Both the position numbers and the translations under genes were made by a program. Positions 8,074 through 18,100 of a stretch of 64,000 nucleotides of DNA are shown here, piece by piece. Under the pieces are notes generated by a model that saw nothing but the letters and a program-made list of their open reading frames with translations, had not been told where the DNA came from and made no database searches. The DNA is from Flavobacterium sp. CG_23.5. GTDB lineage: Bacteria; Bacteroidota; Bacteroidia; Flavobacteriales; Flavobacteriaceae. Location: the NCBI RefSeq assembly GCF_017875765.1, contig NZ_JAGGNA010000001.1, positions 3,003,001 to 3,067,000 on the forward strand, given 5' to 3'. Positions within the stretch are counted from its first letter, which is position 1, and each line of letters begins with the position of its first letter.

Positions 8074-9831
8074 CTACGCTTTTTCTTTATCAAAAATCAA
8101 ATCCAAACCGCCGGCAATCAAATGCGCTACTTCGGGTCTTTGGTGTTTTAAACTTTCAAGATAATTTAAAACTTCTTCCAGCAGTTGAGGTTCATTTCTA
8201 TTTTTTAGAAATTCTGTGATTTCAATAGCCAATAACCAGTCATTTGGATGATCTGTTTTAAGCTTTTGAAAAATAGGATCCAAAGATGCTGTTGTGTCTT
8301 TTGTTTCTCTAATTCTTCTAACAGTATGATATAATAATTCTAAATCATCGCGTTCTGCAGTATGCTTTGCTTTAATCGTTTTGCTGGAAGGCATATGCGT
8401 AATTAAATCAAAACTTTTCACATCAGCAGGTCCTGAAAATGCCGAAACCACTTTTTTACCTATCGCCATATCGTAGTTTCCCCATTCTGGTTGAAACAAA
8501 ATTGTCTCTCCATGAGTGACTGTACAATTTTTTAAACTGATTAAAATAATTTCGCCATGGAGGTTTCTAGAGCCAGTAATAATTTCCCCTTTTACGGTAA
8601 TATCTCCTTCAAATTCTAGGGTAACGGTTTTGTTTTCTGTGATAGAATAGGCGTTTAAATCTCTTGGACTCATATCTTCAATCGCAAGATTGATGCCTTT
8701 CAGTTTCCCAATAGGACTTCCAAAACCTTCCGGATGTTTGATGGTTCCATGACCTACTAGTTCTTTTTCTCGGTAAGATAAAGCCGTTTTACCTGTTGTT
8801 TGGATATATACTGGTTTTCCTTCGGCTTCAATAACATTGGTGAAAACGCCTGATATTTGAATACCCGTACTCAATTCAATTGTTCCCAAAGCGTTCGAGT
8901 GGATTAATTTGTTAATTCCAGACAATCCGCCTGTTCGCAACGCCATTTTATTGGCAAATTCTTCCAAGACTAAACTTAAATAAGCAAAATCTGGAGTGAC
9001 ATAAAGTTGAGGCTGTAGCTTCGTGATATCAAAACTCTGATTCGCTGCCGATATATCGTAAGGAATTTTCTTCACGTTGTCCGTCATACACCAGGCGCTT
9101 TCGCCAATTGATGAAAGCAAGCCGGCGCCATAAATTTTAGGGTTTTCAATGGTACCAATCAAACCATATTCTACAGTCCACCAGTGCAGGTTTCTAATTT
9201 GAGCCATTTCCGATAATTCCCCCATGTTGTTCTGCAAATCTTCCACTGCTTTTTCGGCAGCATCGATATCCGCTTGTGGCGTATCTTCGGCTTCTTTCAA
9301 GATTGAAAGCAGTCTGATGGCTTCATACATTTCGTAATCCTTATGAGACGAGATTGCTTTACAGCCTATTTCTCCAAAACGGCGCAAGTATTCCGCGTAT
9401 TCCGGGTTCGCAATAATGGGCGCATGACCAGCGCCTTCGTGAATAATATCCGGTGCGGGTGTGTATTCAATATGTTCAAGCTGACGAATATCTGAAGCTA
9501 TGACAAGTACATTATACGCCTGAAATTCCATAAAAGCATTTGGCGGAATAAATCCGTCAACAGCAACTGCTGCCCAACCTATTTCGGTCAAAATGCGGTT
9601 CATACCGTACATACTGGGGATGTTATCAATTTCGATTCCCGTTTTCTTCAATCCTTCTAGGTAAGAACTATGCGCCACATTCGAAAGATAATCCACATTT
9701 TTGCGCATCACATAACGCCAAACCGCTTGATTTATAGGCGTGTAATCGCTATAATCTTGAGGTTTAATAAATTGCTTTAAATGTTTTGGCAATCGGTCTA
9801 GTAGCGGATTGCTTTCTATAGTAGTATTCAT
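8074..9831 (-). CDS. Aromatic amino acid hydroxylase (phenylalanine 4-monooxygenase-like), long form
   Basis: It belongs to the iron- and pterin-dependent aromatic amino acid hydroxylases, most likely converting phenylalanine to tyrosine. The catalytic part contains PDIIHEGAGHAPII and LHWWTVEYGLIG; counted from the upstream TTG at 9858, H140, H145 and E230 form the 2-His-1-Glu iron site (H131, H136 and E221 from the start given here). I chose the ATG at 9831 (MNTTIESNPLLDRLPKHLK) because the upstream TTG lies inside a -7 promoter box. At 585 residues it is much longer than the usual bacterial enzyme of under 300: about 250 residues follow the catalytic domain, with a beta-rich part and a helical tail. 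No regulatory ACT domain is present. No pterin-recycling gene is nearby. Confidence 0.92.
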   Translation of the reverse strand: MNTTIESNPLLDRLPKHLKQFIKPQDYSDYTPINQAVWRYVMRKNVDYLSNVAHSSYLEGLKKTGIEIDNIPSMYGMNRILTEIGWAAVAVDGFIPPNAFMEFQAYNVLVIASDIRQLEHIEYTPAPDIIHEGAGHAPIIANPEYAEYLRRFGEIGCKAISSHKDYEMYEAIRLLSILKEAEDTPQADIDAAEKAVEDLQNNMGELSEMAQIRNLHWWTVEYGLIGTIENPKIYGAGLLSSIGESAWCMTDNVKKIPYDISAANQSFDITKLQPQLYVTPDFAYLSLVLEEFANKMALRTGGLSGINKLIHSNALGTIELSTGIQISGVFTNVIEAEGKPVYIQTTGKTALSYREKELVGHGTIKHPEGFGSPIGKLKGINLAIEDMSPRDLNAYSITENKTVTLEFEGDITVKGEIITGSRNLHGEIILISLKNCTVTHGETILFQPEWGNYDMAIGKKVVSAFSGPADVKSFDLITHMPSSKTIKAKHTAERDDLELLYHTVRRIRETKDTTASLDPIFQKLKTDHPNDWLLAIEITEFLKNRNEPQLLEEVLNYLESLKHQRPEVAHLIAGGLDLIFDKEKA

Positions 9832-9855
9832 ATCGAAAACGTTGTAGTTCAACTG

Positions 9856-9863
9856 CAAAAGTA
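9856..9863 (-). promoter_or_regulatory. -7 promoter box of the aromatic amino acid hydroxylase gene
   Basis: On the minus strand the bases read TACTTTTG, matching the Bacteroidota TAnnTTTG consensus, 25 bp upstream of the ATG at 9831. No convincing -33 TTG is found at the expected distance. Confidence 0.6.
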
Positions 9864-10220
9864 CGAATTTCAGGAGCTATATCCAGCTTTTCATTGCAAG
9901 TTTTTGCGAACCCGTTTGTTTTTCTAATGTTCCCGCAGGAGCTTCCTTTGGTCGCTCTGCAACAACAAGAAAAACCAAAACGGCTTTCGCAAAAAGCTTT
10001 TCATTATAATCTGGGCTACGGGAGATGTGGTTGTCGGAAGTTTAGTGGACTTAATTGCTAATTCCAGTACTCAGTTTGTCTTTCCTAAGAAGGAGGTATA
10101 TTATGAAAACTATTCCTCAATACTGTGAGATTCCTCCTTTGTCGGAATGACAATTAGCCGATAGTATTTTTGATGTAAATCAAAAAATAAGACTGTGTTT
10201 TCAAAAGTACAATGACGTTA
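9864..10220. other. Intergenic region with dispersed-repeat copy B and a GGAGG/CCTCC inverted repeat
   Basis: Besides repeat copy B (9878-10018), this region contains GAAGGAGGTAT (10089-10099) and the facing TTCCTCCTTTGTCGGAATGA (10132-10151), a second repeat-like element. A 15-codon ORF between them begins ATGAAAACTATTCC, but it looks incidental. No real gene is visible. Confidence 0.5.
9878..10018 (+). repeat. Dispersed hairpin repeat, copy B
   Basis: It starts TATATCCAGCTTTTCATTGC and ends CATTATAATCTGGGCTAC, with long internal arms: TGCGAACCCGTTTGTTTTTC pairs imperfectly with GAAAAACCAAAACGGCTTTC plus GCA. Its centre (9936-9960) is shared with copy A. Confidence 0.75.
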
Positions 10221-11354
10221 CTATTCCTGCAATTCAAAAACTAATACTTGAGTTTTTTGCTTCTCAGAGAAATTATTATCCGAAATAAATACTAGCGAAC
10301 GATGTCCGTTGGACAATTTTGGTCCAAAAGTAAGGCCTTCGATATTATCGATAAAAATTCCCAAATCATCCATGTTTAGAATTAATTTTTTAGAAGCTAA
10401 TTCCAATTTCTGGTTTTGTAAGGAGTTGTAATTTTTAACACTAGTCGCTTTTTTCAAATCACACAAAAACACTTTTACCGTGCAGGCTTGTGTACCGGTA
10501 GAGTAGGAGCGTTCCACCACAAGCAATTGATTTTTTGCATAATACTGAATTGCCGAAACCCCATTTACGGCAAAAGCCTCTTTAGGATTGGGCTCAAATG
10601 CAATTGGTTCTAGTTGGTACCCGTATTGGGCAGTGTTCTCTTTTGTTTTGGCATCAAATTTATACAATCTGATCAAGCCTCCTTTGCTGGTGTTGGCTTG
10701 GTTGCCATCTTCAAAAAGCGGCTCTTCAATATTGGTATAAATGTTTTTGTAATTTTTATCAAAACTTATCCCTTCTAATGTTCCATTATTTCTAGGTCCT
10801 TTGTTTTCTTTCTGCATTTCTAAATTCGCAGGCAATTTAACTTCGCCTTGAAAATTTCCTTTTAAATCAATAAAATTAATCCACGGATTTTGCAGAACAT
10901 TTTTGTCAATTGTTAGTACGCGGGCTCCTTCGCTACTCCAAACCAAGGAATTTGTTTTAGGATTAAATCGGATGTCTTCTGGATCGGCAGAGGTTGTTGG
11001 GCTTGTATTCCAATTATCATACTTTTTTCCCGCTACATCTTTTAAAGTAATGACATTTGTAAAATCTACGGTTTCCAATTTATTTTCGACTAGACGAATT
11101 TTTACGGTATAAAACCTGGAGTCATTAAATACGGATCTGTCGTCACTCATGAGATAGTAAAGATCCTTTTTTTTATCATAATCTATTCCTGATAGGCCGC
11201 CCACCTTAGTGTCTTGAAAAGTTTTATCAAAAGGAATTTCAATAGTGCTGACTAGTTTTAATTTAGGAGTTACGGTATTTCCAGTAGTCGGTTTTAAATT
11301 GGAACAAGAAAGAAAAATGGTTTGTATAATGACAAGGAAAAGTATTTTACGCAT
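10221..11354 (-). CDS. Esterase-like activity of phytase family protein, lipoprotein
   Basis: The 377-residue protein carries a lipoprotein signal (ILFLVIIQTIFLSCSN, Cys at about 17) and matches the phytase-like beta-propeller family (PF13449): GLSGIDYDKKKDLYYLMSDD, ADPEDIRFNPKTNSLVWSSE, NGTLEGISFDKNYKNIYTN, DNIEGLTFGP and SLVFISDNNFS. The acidic GxDxE-type blade motifs are typical. Family members are exported and assigned esterase-like activity, but the substrate is unknown; real phytase function should not be assumed. No acidic surface-export signal follows the lipobox Cys (SNLKPTTG). It is separate from the hydroxylase gene by about 360 bp and probably has its own promoter. Confidence 0.88.
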   Translation of the reverse strand: MRKILFLVIIQTIFLSCSNLKPTTGNTVTPKLKLVSTIEIPFDKTFQDTKVGGLSGIDYDKKKDLYYLMSDDRSVFNDSRFYTVKIRLVENKLETVDFTNVITLKDVAGKKYDNWNTSPTTSADPEDIRFNPKTNSLVWSSEGARVLTIDKNVLQNPWINFIDLKGNFQGEVKLPANLEMQKENKGPRNNGTLEGISFDKNYKNIYTNIEEPLFEDGNQANTSKGGLIRLYKFDAKTKENTAQYGYQLEPIAFEPNPKEAFAVNGVSAIQYYAKNQLLVVERSYSTGTQACTVKVFLCDLKKATSVKNYNSLQNQKLELASKKLILNMDDLGIFIDNIEGLTFGPKLSNGHRSLVFISDNNFSEKQKTQVLVFELQE

Positions 11355-11422
11355 AGTTCTATTTTGATGATTTGGTATGAATATGAGTTTGCATCTAATT
11401 GTGAAATTGTTGAATACTAATT

Positions 11423-11809
11423 TTAGTTTTTTTCAGCATTCCTGAAATACTCAATTTTATAGTTGAACATTTCCGCCATATTTTTAGCACGTAGTTTAGC
11501 TTCTTCGGCCAATGGGCCTGTAAATAAACTATCGGTGGTTTCTGTGAAAATTTCCATCCAGCGCTCAAAATGTTCTTTAGCCACCGGTAATTGTTTGTGT
11601 GGAGGAAAAGGGCTTCCGGAATAGGTGTGTACTTCGAGTAAAATAGTTTGCCAAAAGCGGTACATCTTTTCTAAATGTTCGGGCCAGCGATTGCCTATTT
11701 TTTCGTTGAATATAGGTCCGATAAATTGGTCTTTTTGAACTTTCGAATAGAAAGTGTCAACAAGTAATTTGATGTCTTGTAGGGTTGTAATGTCTGTATG
11801 GATTGTCAT
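11423..11809 (-). CDS. Group III truncated haemoglobin
   Basis: This 128-residue protein (MTIHTDITTLQDIKLLVDTF from the ATG at 11809) fits group III truncated haemoglobins. The expected features are FYSKVQKDQFIGPIFN, HLEKMYRFWQTILLE, and the proximal histidine in PVAKEHFERWMEIF. Such proteins bind haem and O2/NO; the physiological role here is unknown. The ORF can be extended nine codons upstream, but the extension overlaps the -7 box TACCTTTG (11834-11841, minus), so the later ATG is preferred. The promoter overlaps the terminator of the upstream DUF4136 gene. Confidence 0.92.
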   Translation of the reverse strand: MTIHTDITTLQDIKLLVDTFYSKVQKDQFIGPIFNEKIGNRWPEHLEKMYRFWQTILLEVHTYSGSPFPPHKQLPVAKEHFERWMEIFTETTDSLFTGPLAEEAKLRAKNMAEMFNYKIEYFRNAEKN

Positions 11810-11819
11810 AATTTGGTAT

Positions 11820-11845
11820 AAAAAAAGCCTACGCAAAGGTAGGCC
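11820..11845 (-). terminator. Terminator of the DUF4136 gene
   Basis: On the minus strand, GCCTAC (11844-11839) pairs with GTAGGC (11832-11827) around a 6-nt loop and is followed by seven T residues. The loop and one arm contain the -7 box of the next gene. Confidence 0.8.
11834..11841 (-). promoter_or_regulatory. -7 box of the truncated haemoglobin gene, inside a terminator
   Basis: TACCTTTG on the minus strand fits TAnnTTTG and lies 25 bp upstream of the ATG at 11809. No clear -33 TTG was identified. Confidence 0.6.
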
Positions 11846-11871
11846 ATTTATATAGTAAAATGAATTTTCAG

Positions 11872-12405
11872 TTATTTAGATTTGGGAGGAAATTGGGCTA
11901 AAATTTTAGCGACAAATTCGTTTATCCGACTTTCTTTTTTAGAACGATCTTCGGTCAAGTATCCTACGCCTTCGCCTTCCCATACGAGTTCTTTTTTCTT
12001 GGCATCAATTAAATCAATGTAAAGCGTTCCTTCTGTTGTTGACGAAATGTAGGTTCGTCCGCCCCATAAATAAGGATTCCATCCGTAGCCCCATCCATAA
12101 CCCCATCCGGCATTGTATTGATCCACGTCGATGCGTTCTCTTTCTTTGGTTAATATATTAACAAGCAAATCAGGATTTTCACTTTTGGTCATTCCTTTTT
12201 TACTAAGTTCGGAATCAATGGCGTTAAGAATTCTTTTCTTATCAAATTCTGAGATTTCAACTTTGTCAATGCCTTTTTTATGGAAAGCAAAGGTTTTGTA
12301 TTGGCTGAAATCTACATTTTTGTCATAATCAGAATTTACTCTTACCGAGCTGCAGGAACCCAATATAAAAAGGAAAAATATCGGAATAAATTTAATTGCT
12401 TTCAT
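11872..12405 (-). CDS. DUF4136 domain-containing lipoprotein
   Basis: The 177-residue protein has a lipobox (FIPIFFLFILGSCSS, Cys at about 18) and a DUF4136 domain: VNSDYDKNVDFSQYKTFAF near the start, ERIDVDQYNAGWGYGWGYGW in the middle and LVWEGEGVGYLTED towards the end. The Gly/Trp/Tyr-rich loop (about 98-116) is typical. Family members are periplasmic-side lipoproteins of unknown function. It shares strand and direction with the haemoglobin gene but has its own terminator. Confidence 0.9.
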   Translation of the reverse strand: MKAIKFIPIFFLFILGSCSSVRVNSDYDKNVDFSQYKTFAFHKKGIDKVEISEFDKKRILNAIDSELSKKGMTKSENPDLLVNILTKERERIDVDQYNAGWGYGWGYGWNPYLWGGRTYISSTTEGTLYIDLIDAKKKELVWEGEGVGYLTEDRSKKESRINEFVAKILAQFPPKSK

Positions 12406-12454
12406 GTTATAAATATTTGATTATTAATTCTTTACTAAAGATACGTCCAAATTT

Positions 12455-14491
12455 TTAAAAATCCAACAAATTGTCGGCAACTAAATTAGGAAGAGTTACC
12501 TTTAATAATGGCTGTGCTTCCATGGCTCTTTTTATGGCAAAAATGGCTCCGTCGTTACGGGCCCAACTTCTTCTTGAAATTCCATTGTTGACATCCCAAA
12601 AAAGCATTGATTGTAAGCGTTTTGACGCTTCTTTTGTACCATCAAGAACCATTCCAAATCCTCCATTAATTACCTCGCCCCAGCCAACGCCACCGCCATT
12701 GTGGATAGAGACCCAAGTGGCACCACGAAAGCTGTCTCCAATGACGTTTTGTATCGCCATGTCGGCGGTAAAACGGGAGCCATCATAAATATTTGAAGTT
12801 TCTCTGTAAGGCGAATCCGTACCGGAAACATCGTGGTGATCCCGACCTAAAACTATGGTTCCAATTTCTCCTTTGGCAATTGCCTGATTAAAAGCTTCCG
12901 CAATTTTCACGCGCCCTTCGGCATCAGCATATAGAATTCTGGCTTGAGAACCAACGACCAATTTATTTTCCTGTGCGCCTTTAATCCAATGAATATTATC
13001 CTGCATTTGTTGTTGGATTTCTACTGGAGCAGTTTTAGCCATTTCTTCCAAAACCTGGCACGCGATGGCATCGGTTTTTGCCAAATCTTCCGGTTTCCCA
13101 GAAGCACAAACCCAACGGAATGGACCAAAACCATAATCAAAACACATGGGCCCCATAATGTCCTGAACATAGCTTGGATATCTGAAATCAATATGATTTT
13201 CAGCCATGACATCTGCACCGGCGCGGGAAGCTTCCAGTAGGAAAGCATTTCCGTAATCAAAAAAATAGGTTCCTTTAGCAGTATGTTTGTTGATTGCCGT
13301 GGTATGACGGCGCAATGTTTCCTGTACTTTTTCTTTGAATAAATCGGGATTATTAGCCATCATTTCATTGGCTTCTTCAAAAGAAATATCAGCGGGATAA
13401 TATCCTCCAGCCCAAGGATTGTGTAAGGAAGTTTGATCTGAGCCCAAGTCGATATGGATATTTTCTTGGTCAAATTTTTCCCAAACATCCACCACGTTTC
13501 CGAGATAGGCGATAGAAACAATTTCATTATTGGCTTTCGCTAAAGCGACTCTTTTTACCAATTCCTCAATATTTTCGATCACTTCATTGATCCATCCTTG
13601 ATTATGACGAATATGTGTGATTTTTGCGTTTACTTCGGCACAAACGGTGATACAGCCTGCGATATTACCCGCTTTCGGTTGTGCGCCACTCATGCCGCCT
13701 AATCCTGAAGTTACGAATAAACCACCTGAAGGACTGCGCTTTATTTTACGGAAACCATTCAGAACAGTTATTGTAGTTCCGTGAACGATTCCTTGCGGAC
13801 CTATGTACATGTAACTTCCCGCAGTCATTTGCCCGTATTGCGAGACGCCCAGTGCATTCATTTTTTCCCAATCGTCCGGTTTAGAATAATTAGGGATTAC
13901 CATTCCGTTTGTAACGACAACGCGTGGAGCTTCTTTATGCGAAGGAAACAATCCCATTGGGTGACCGGAATACATTGTTAATGTTTGCTCATCGGTCATT
14001 TCCGATAAGTATTGCATTGTCAATAGATACTGTGCCCAGTTTTGGAAAACAGCACCATTGCCGCCATAAGTAATCAATTCATGGGGATGTTGCGCTACGG
14101 CATAATCCAAATTATTTTGAATCATCAGCATGATCGCTTTTGCCTGTTCGCATTTTCCTGGATATTCATTTATGGGTCGTGAGCGCATTTCGTAATCCGG
14201 GCGAAAGCGATACATATAAATGCGGCCGTATGTTTCTAATTCTTGTCGAAATTCTTGTATTAGTTCCCCATGATGTTCGGATGGAAAATAACGTAAAGCA
14301 TTGCGAAGCGCTAATTTTTTCTCTTCGGCCGAAAGGATTTCTTTACGCTTTGGAGCATGATTAATGTCTGACTCATATGGTTTAGGCTGAGGCAATACAG
14401 TTGGAATTCCTTGTTTGATTTGTTCTTGGAAGAGCTCCGTTGCCTTTAACTGGGGGGTTGTATCGGATGTTATATTAGTTTTGGTATTCAT
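12455..14491 (-). CDS. hutU: Urocanate hydratase
   Basis: HutU converts urocanate to imidazolonepropionate in histidine degradation, using tightly bound NAD+ as electrophile. The protein has 678 residues, the long Bacteroidota form compared with about 557 in Pseudomonas. Signatures are TYGGNGAVFQNWAQYLL, the NAD-binding YGQMTAGSYMYIGPQGIVHG, SGLGGMSGAQPKA, GSDQTSLHNPWAGGYYP and the GPFRWVCASG cysteine loop near the active site. The other hut genes (hutH, hutI, hutG or ftcD) are not in the window, so histidine breakdown genes are scattered or further away. The start MNTKTNITSDTTPQLKATEL follows the first in-frame ATG; about 40 N-terminal residues look poorly conserved. Confidence 0.97.
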   Translation of the reverse strand: MNTKTNITSDTTPQLKATELFQEQIKQGIPTVLPQPKPYESDINHAPKRKEILSAEEKKLALRNALRYFPSEHHGELIQEFRQELETYGRIYMYRFRPDYEMRSRPINEYPGKCEQAKAIMLMIQNNLDYAVAQHPHELITYGGNGAVFQNWAQYLLTMQYLSEMTDEQTLTMYSGHPMGLFPSHKEAPRVVVTNGMVIPNYSKPDDWEKMNALGVSQYGQMTAGSYMYIGPQGIVHGTTITVLNGFRKIKRSPSGGLFVTSGLGGMSGAQPKAGNIAGCITVCAEVNAKITHIRHNQGWINEVIENIEELVKRVALAKANNEIVSIAYLGNVVDVWEKFDQENIHIDLGSDQTSLHNPWAGGYYPADISFEEANEMMANNPDLFKEKVQETLRRHTTAINKHTAKGTYFFDYGNAFLLEASRAGADVMAENHIDFRYPSYVQDIMGPMCFDYGFGPFRWVCASGKPEDLAKTDAIACQVLEEMAKTAPVEIQQQMQDNIHWIKGAQENKLVVGSQARILYADAEGRVKIAEAFNQAIAKGEIGTIVLGRDHHDVSGTDSPYRETSNIYDGSRFTADMAIQNVIGDSFRGATWVSIHNGGGVGWGEVINGGFGMVLDGTKEASKRLQSMLFWDVNNGISRRSWARNDGAIFAIKRAMEAQPLLKVTLPNLVADNLLDF

Positions 14492-14724
14492 ATCTATAAT
14501 GGTGTAAATGTAATTCGTCTATCATTTAGAAAAAAATTTGGGTACCAACTCTATTTCTTGGATTATGTGCAGTAACTAAAATACTATGGATAACGAATAT
14601 CCGACCGGTGTGGTAGGATTTATGAATTTTAACTCTGTATTTCTGAAAACGAATATCCATTTTGTTTTTTTGGATTTAAAAACTTAAACTGTTATTCTTA
14701 CCCTTTAGCGTAAAACACTATTTA

Positions 14725-14913
14725 TCATTCATAGTTTTTCCTCTTGGCTCCTTTGGGGGTTAGCGGGCCTCCATACGGACAATGACGGCAACCGCTTTTA
14801 CAACAATACCCTCTTTTTAAGTGGTGTTTTTCGGTAAAGCATTTATAACCTTCTGGCGTGTAATAAAAATCTTCGCCTTCAATTAATTTATTTTCATTAT
14901 TCGATTCAATCAT
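14725..14913 (-). CDS. DUF5522 domain-containing small protein
   Basis: This 62-residue protein contains a compact cysteine-rich motif, KRGYCCKSGCRHCPYG, preceded by EDFYYTPEGYKCFTEKHHL. It is the short DUF5522 family found across Bacteroidota and Proteobacteria, sometimes fused to other proteins. The four clustered cysteines plus histidine suggest a metal site, which is inference. It lies about 230 bp upstream of hutU on the same strand and is probably transcribed alone. Confidence 0.85.
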   Translation of the reverse strand: MIESNNENKLIEGEDFYYTPEGYKCFTEKHHLKRGYCCKSGCRHCPYGGPLTPKGAKRKNYE

Positions 14914-15132
14914 GTGTTGGGTATTCTATTGAAATTTTTTTGAACATAATCCATTTTAAACGTTCTACTCAAACGATTGAGTTTTCCTTAAAATTGAATT
15001 ATTTTAGTGGTACAAATTTATAAATTTTATAATGAATGATGCTTATTGTTACTGAATATTTAATTCGAAGAAGGTTAGGATCGTTTTTTTACCAAATTAA
15101 ATTGGTTTGATTGCTGTTGGTTATTAGATATT

Positions 15133-15160
15133 AAAAAAGCCACTCGGTTAGGAGTGGCTT
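15133..15160 (-). terminator. Terminator of the 15183 adhesin gene
   Basis: On the minus strand AAGCCACTC pairs with GAGTGGCTT around a short loop, followed by a T-run. The same hairpin follows the neighbouring adhesin gene at 21111. Confidence 0.9.
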
Positions 15161-15182
15161 CTACAACAGTTATACTTTTTAA

Positions 15183-18100
15183 TTAGTATATTATTTTTTT
15201 TGAAACAACTGTGTCGTCTTCTAAAGTGATTTTGACGATTAAACCTGCGGTGGTTTTATTTAAATGACTCAAGGAATATTTTAAAGCGTTTACTTTTTTA
15301 TAACTGTCAATTTTTCTGCCCAGTAAATCATAGACCACTATATTTTTTATCAGTTGGTTTGAAGACTGAACGGTCACGTTTTGATTTCCAATTACATTTA
15401 CTTCATCAGCTTTAGCTAAATTGAATGTATCCGTTCCTAATGTTTTATCTGTGAAACGAAGAGTGAAACGATCGTTGAAAGTTCCTGCTGCCAAAGTGAC
15501 TTCATACGGATCTTTGTTTATGGTGTGGTACGTATCTGTTTCTGCGTCGTGAATAAAAATGGGCTGACTTTCATCAAAGTTTTCTAAAGCATCTATGCCA
15601 AAAGATACTTTTCCTGCACTTTCAGTTCGCACACCAATAGGGTAGGAGGCAGCTGCATCAAAATACCCTTCTCCTTCTATTGCTAATTCATTTTCACCAT
15701 TTATTAAGTACATATCACTTGGCGCATCATCTATGTTCACGGCATCATAACCATCATTCATATCGCTATCCGCTTTATCTTCCATAAAAGCGAGTAGCAC
15801 TTGTCTATGAAACTCTTCATTATAAGAATTGAAACCTAAACGAATCTTCTTATGAGTTTTTTTAGCAACTGGGTCATCACCGGTAAAAGTCCAGTGTCCA
15901 GCAATTTTTGGATCTACTGGTATCCTGTATGTTGTTTGGGAGAAAGCATTATCTTCTTTAACAAAAGCTCTTTGACTATTTTTAAAAACAACATTTCCTC
16001 CGCTGGCATTTCCAAAGACGAAGAATCCTTGTCCAACAGGGATGTAAGGTTGGGGTGGTATAGCTTTGCTTGTTGAACCTGCTCCACTAATAAAATCAAC
16101 ACCAGTTGAACTTGGGGCAACACCTCCTGAAATATTATAGATGCCATACCCTCCTTGATAACCTGAGAGATTGTGCGTGGTATTTGAGGCGTAATGTTCC
16201 CAAAAATAGAGTGCTCCATCAGTAGCTGGGATAGTTGTTGTAACGTCAATGCGTAATATATTATCGTTTATAAATTTGTCTGCATCTAAGGCAGATGGAT
16301 ATGGGTTTCCAACAAGCAACAATTGATTTGCAGTAACAGTGTTCGTTATTGTACCATTATTGGGTTTTCCCACAAAGGTCAAATTTTGAGTAGCAGTTGC
16401 CGCACCACTTCCTTTTAGGGTAAAACCTTTGCCCGCTGTTAATGAACCAGTTTCCAGAATTTGTATCCAATTGGCATAATTATTACTGGCATTGTCAAAT
16501 TTGTAAATCCAATAACGGGCTAAACTGATGGGATTTCCAGGTGATCCATTGTATCCATTAACCCAATTTATAGCAATAGGTACAGCGGGATTTGTACCAT
16601 CTTGTAAAACACCTCCAACTGTAAATGGATTGTTATTAGTGGTGTTGTTAATTGTACCTACAGGGGAACTCCAATAATTGTAATTGTATTTATTAGATTG
16701 TCCTTGCTGGTCTCGTTCTATTGATCCTGCACTTGTTGCATCCAGGTCGCTGCCTTCCGTTTGTACTAATTGCGAACGGCCAACCAAATCGATTTTTCCA
16801 TCTAATTTCAAGTAATGGGAAACTTCAATTTTTGATCCCGTAGCTTGCGTGGCTGTAGTTGCAGTTGCTAACAGACTGCTGCCTGTTTCAAGTAATAATG
16901 CAAGAGCCTTTTTATTGCCCAATGAAGTTAAGGTATGGCCACTCTTTACTCGGATAATAGTTCCGTCAACTGAATTAGATTCAACTGTACCGTCACTTAA
17001 TCCATTAGGTGGAGGAGGACCAGTACCGCTTGGATTTTCTACTGATGCACTATTTGGAATATCTTGAACGTCGCCATTTACCCAAGTGGTTGACGACGAC
17101 CATTCCCCAGTAGTAGACGTTTCGTAGGGTAGTGGCGCTGTTTGAAGATCAACTGTATTAATGTTTTTTAAGGCAGCAGTTAATCCGTATCCAGATTTGT
17201 CTTTTACGTTGTTAATAGAAAAAGTAGACATTGGATAATAGGCAGTAAGATTAGACCAAGGAATTGCCTTTATTTCGTTAAGTGTAATTGTATTGGGAAT
17301 AATGACACCATTTGTGATTCCTGCATTATTTATGATTTCTTGATTCATCACATACTTCAGTTGCATTGCAGTTAACGCTACATTCCAAATTCGAACTTCA
17401 TCAATAGACCCCTCAAAAAATGCTGTGGGTGCAATTCCATTGGCAGCAGCAATTAAGAACGAGTTATTACTACTTGTTGGTGCACTTGCAGCTACACTGT
17501 TTTTATTTACTCCATCAATGTAAATTTTAGCGTTTGTTCCATCATATACCACCCCAATATGATGCCATTTTCCTGTATTTATAGCAGAATAAGAAGTTAT
17601 AGTGTTACCATTCCAGCTCATCTCCGCCTTGCCGTTAGTATTAATTTTCAAATCATATCCTTGCGTGAAAGCACTGTTTCTCTTTGATAAGATTGTCATG
17701 TTTGTTTTCGTAGATTTTACCCAAGCCGAAACTGTAAATGATGAGTTTAAATTTAATACATTCCCTGCATCTAGGTAATCATTGATCCCATCGAATTTGA
17801 TGCAACGAACATAAGGTGTTTCAGGTGCGTATCCAAAAGTGATATACTTAGTTCCATCAAAGTTATAAGTAGTTTCCAGATTGGTTCCGTTGACAGTCAT
17901 AATTCTCGCTTCGGAGGTGGCGTCAAATGTCGGAGTGCTTGAAATAAGCATTACATAATCCCCAGTTGCAGTCGCAGCAGCGGTGTAAGCCGCAGCAATT
18001 TGAGTAGTAGGAATCGCTACTTTACAAGTAGATACGTCGCCGCCAGTTTCAACCACTTTCCAAATTTTAGCGATTCGCTGGTAACTAACATCAGTACTTA

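Noticed and set aside
12471..13981. Several plus-strand ORFs opposite urocanate hydratase
   Set aside because: They are frame shadows of the highly conserved hutU gene.
14588..14660. Direct repeat AACGAATATCC (14588-14598 and 14650-14660) as an operator pair
   Set aside because: Only two 11-bp copies 62 bp apart and no regulator nearby; too weak to claim.
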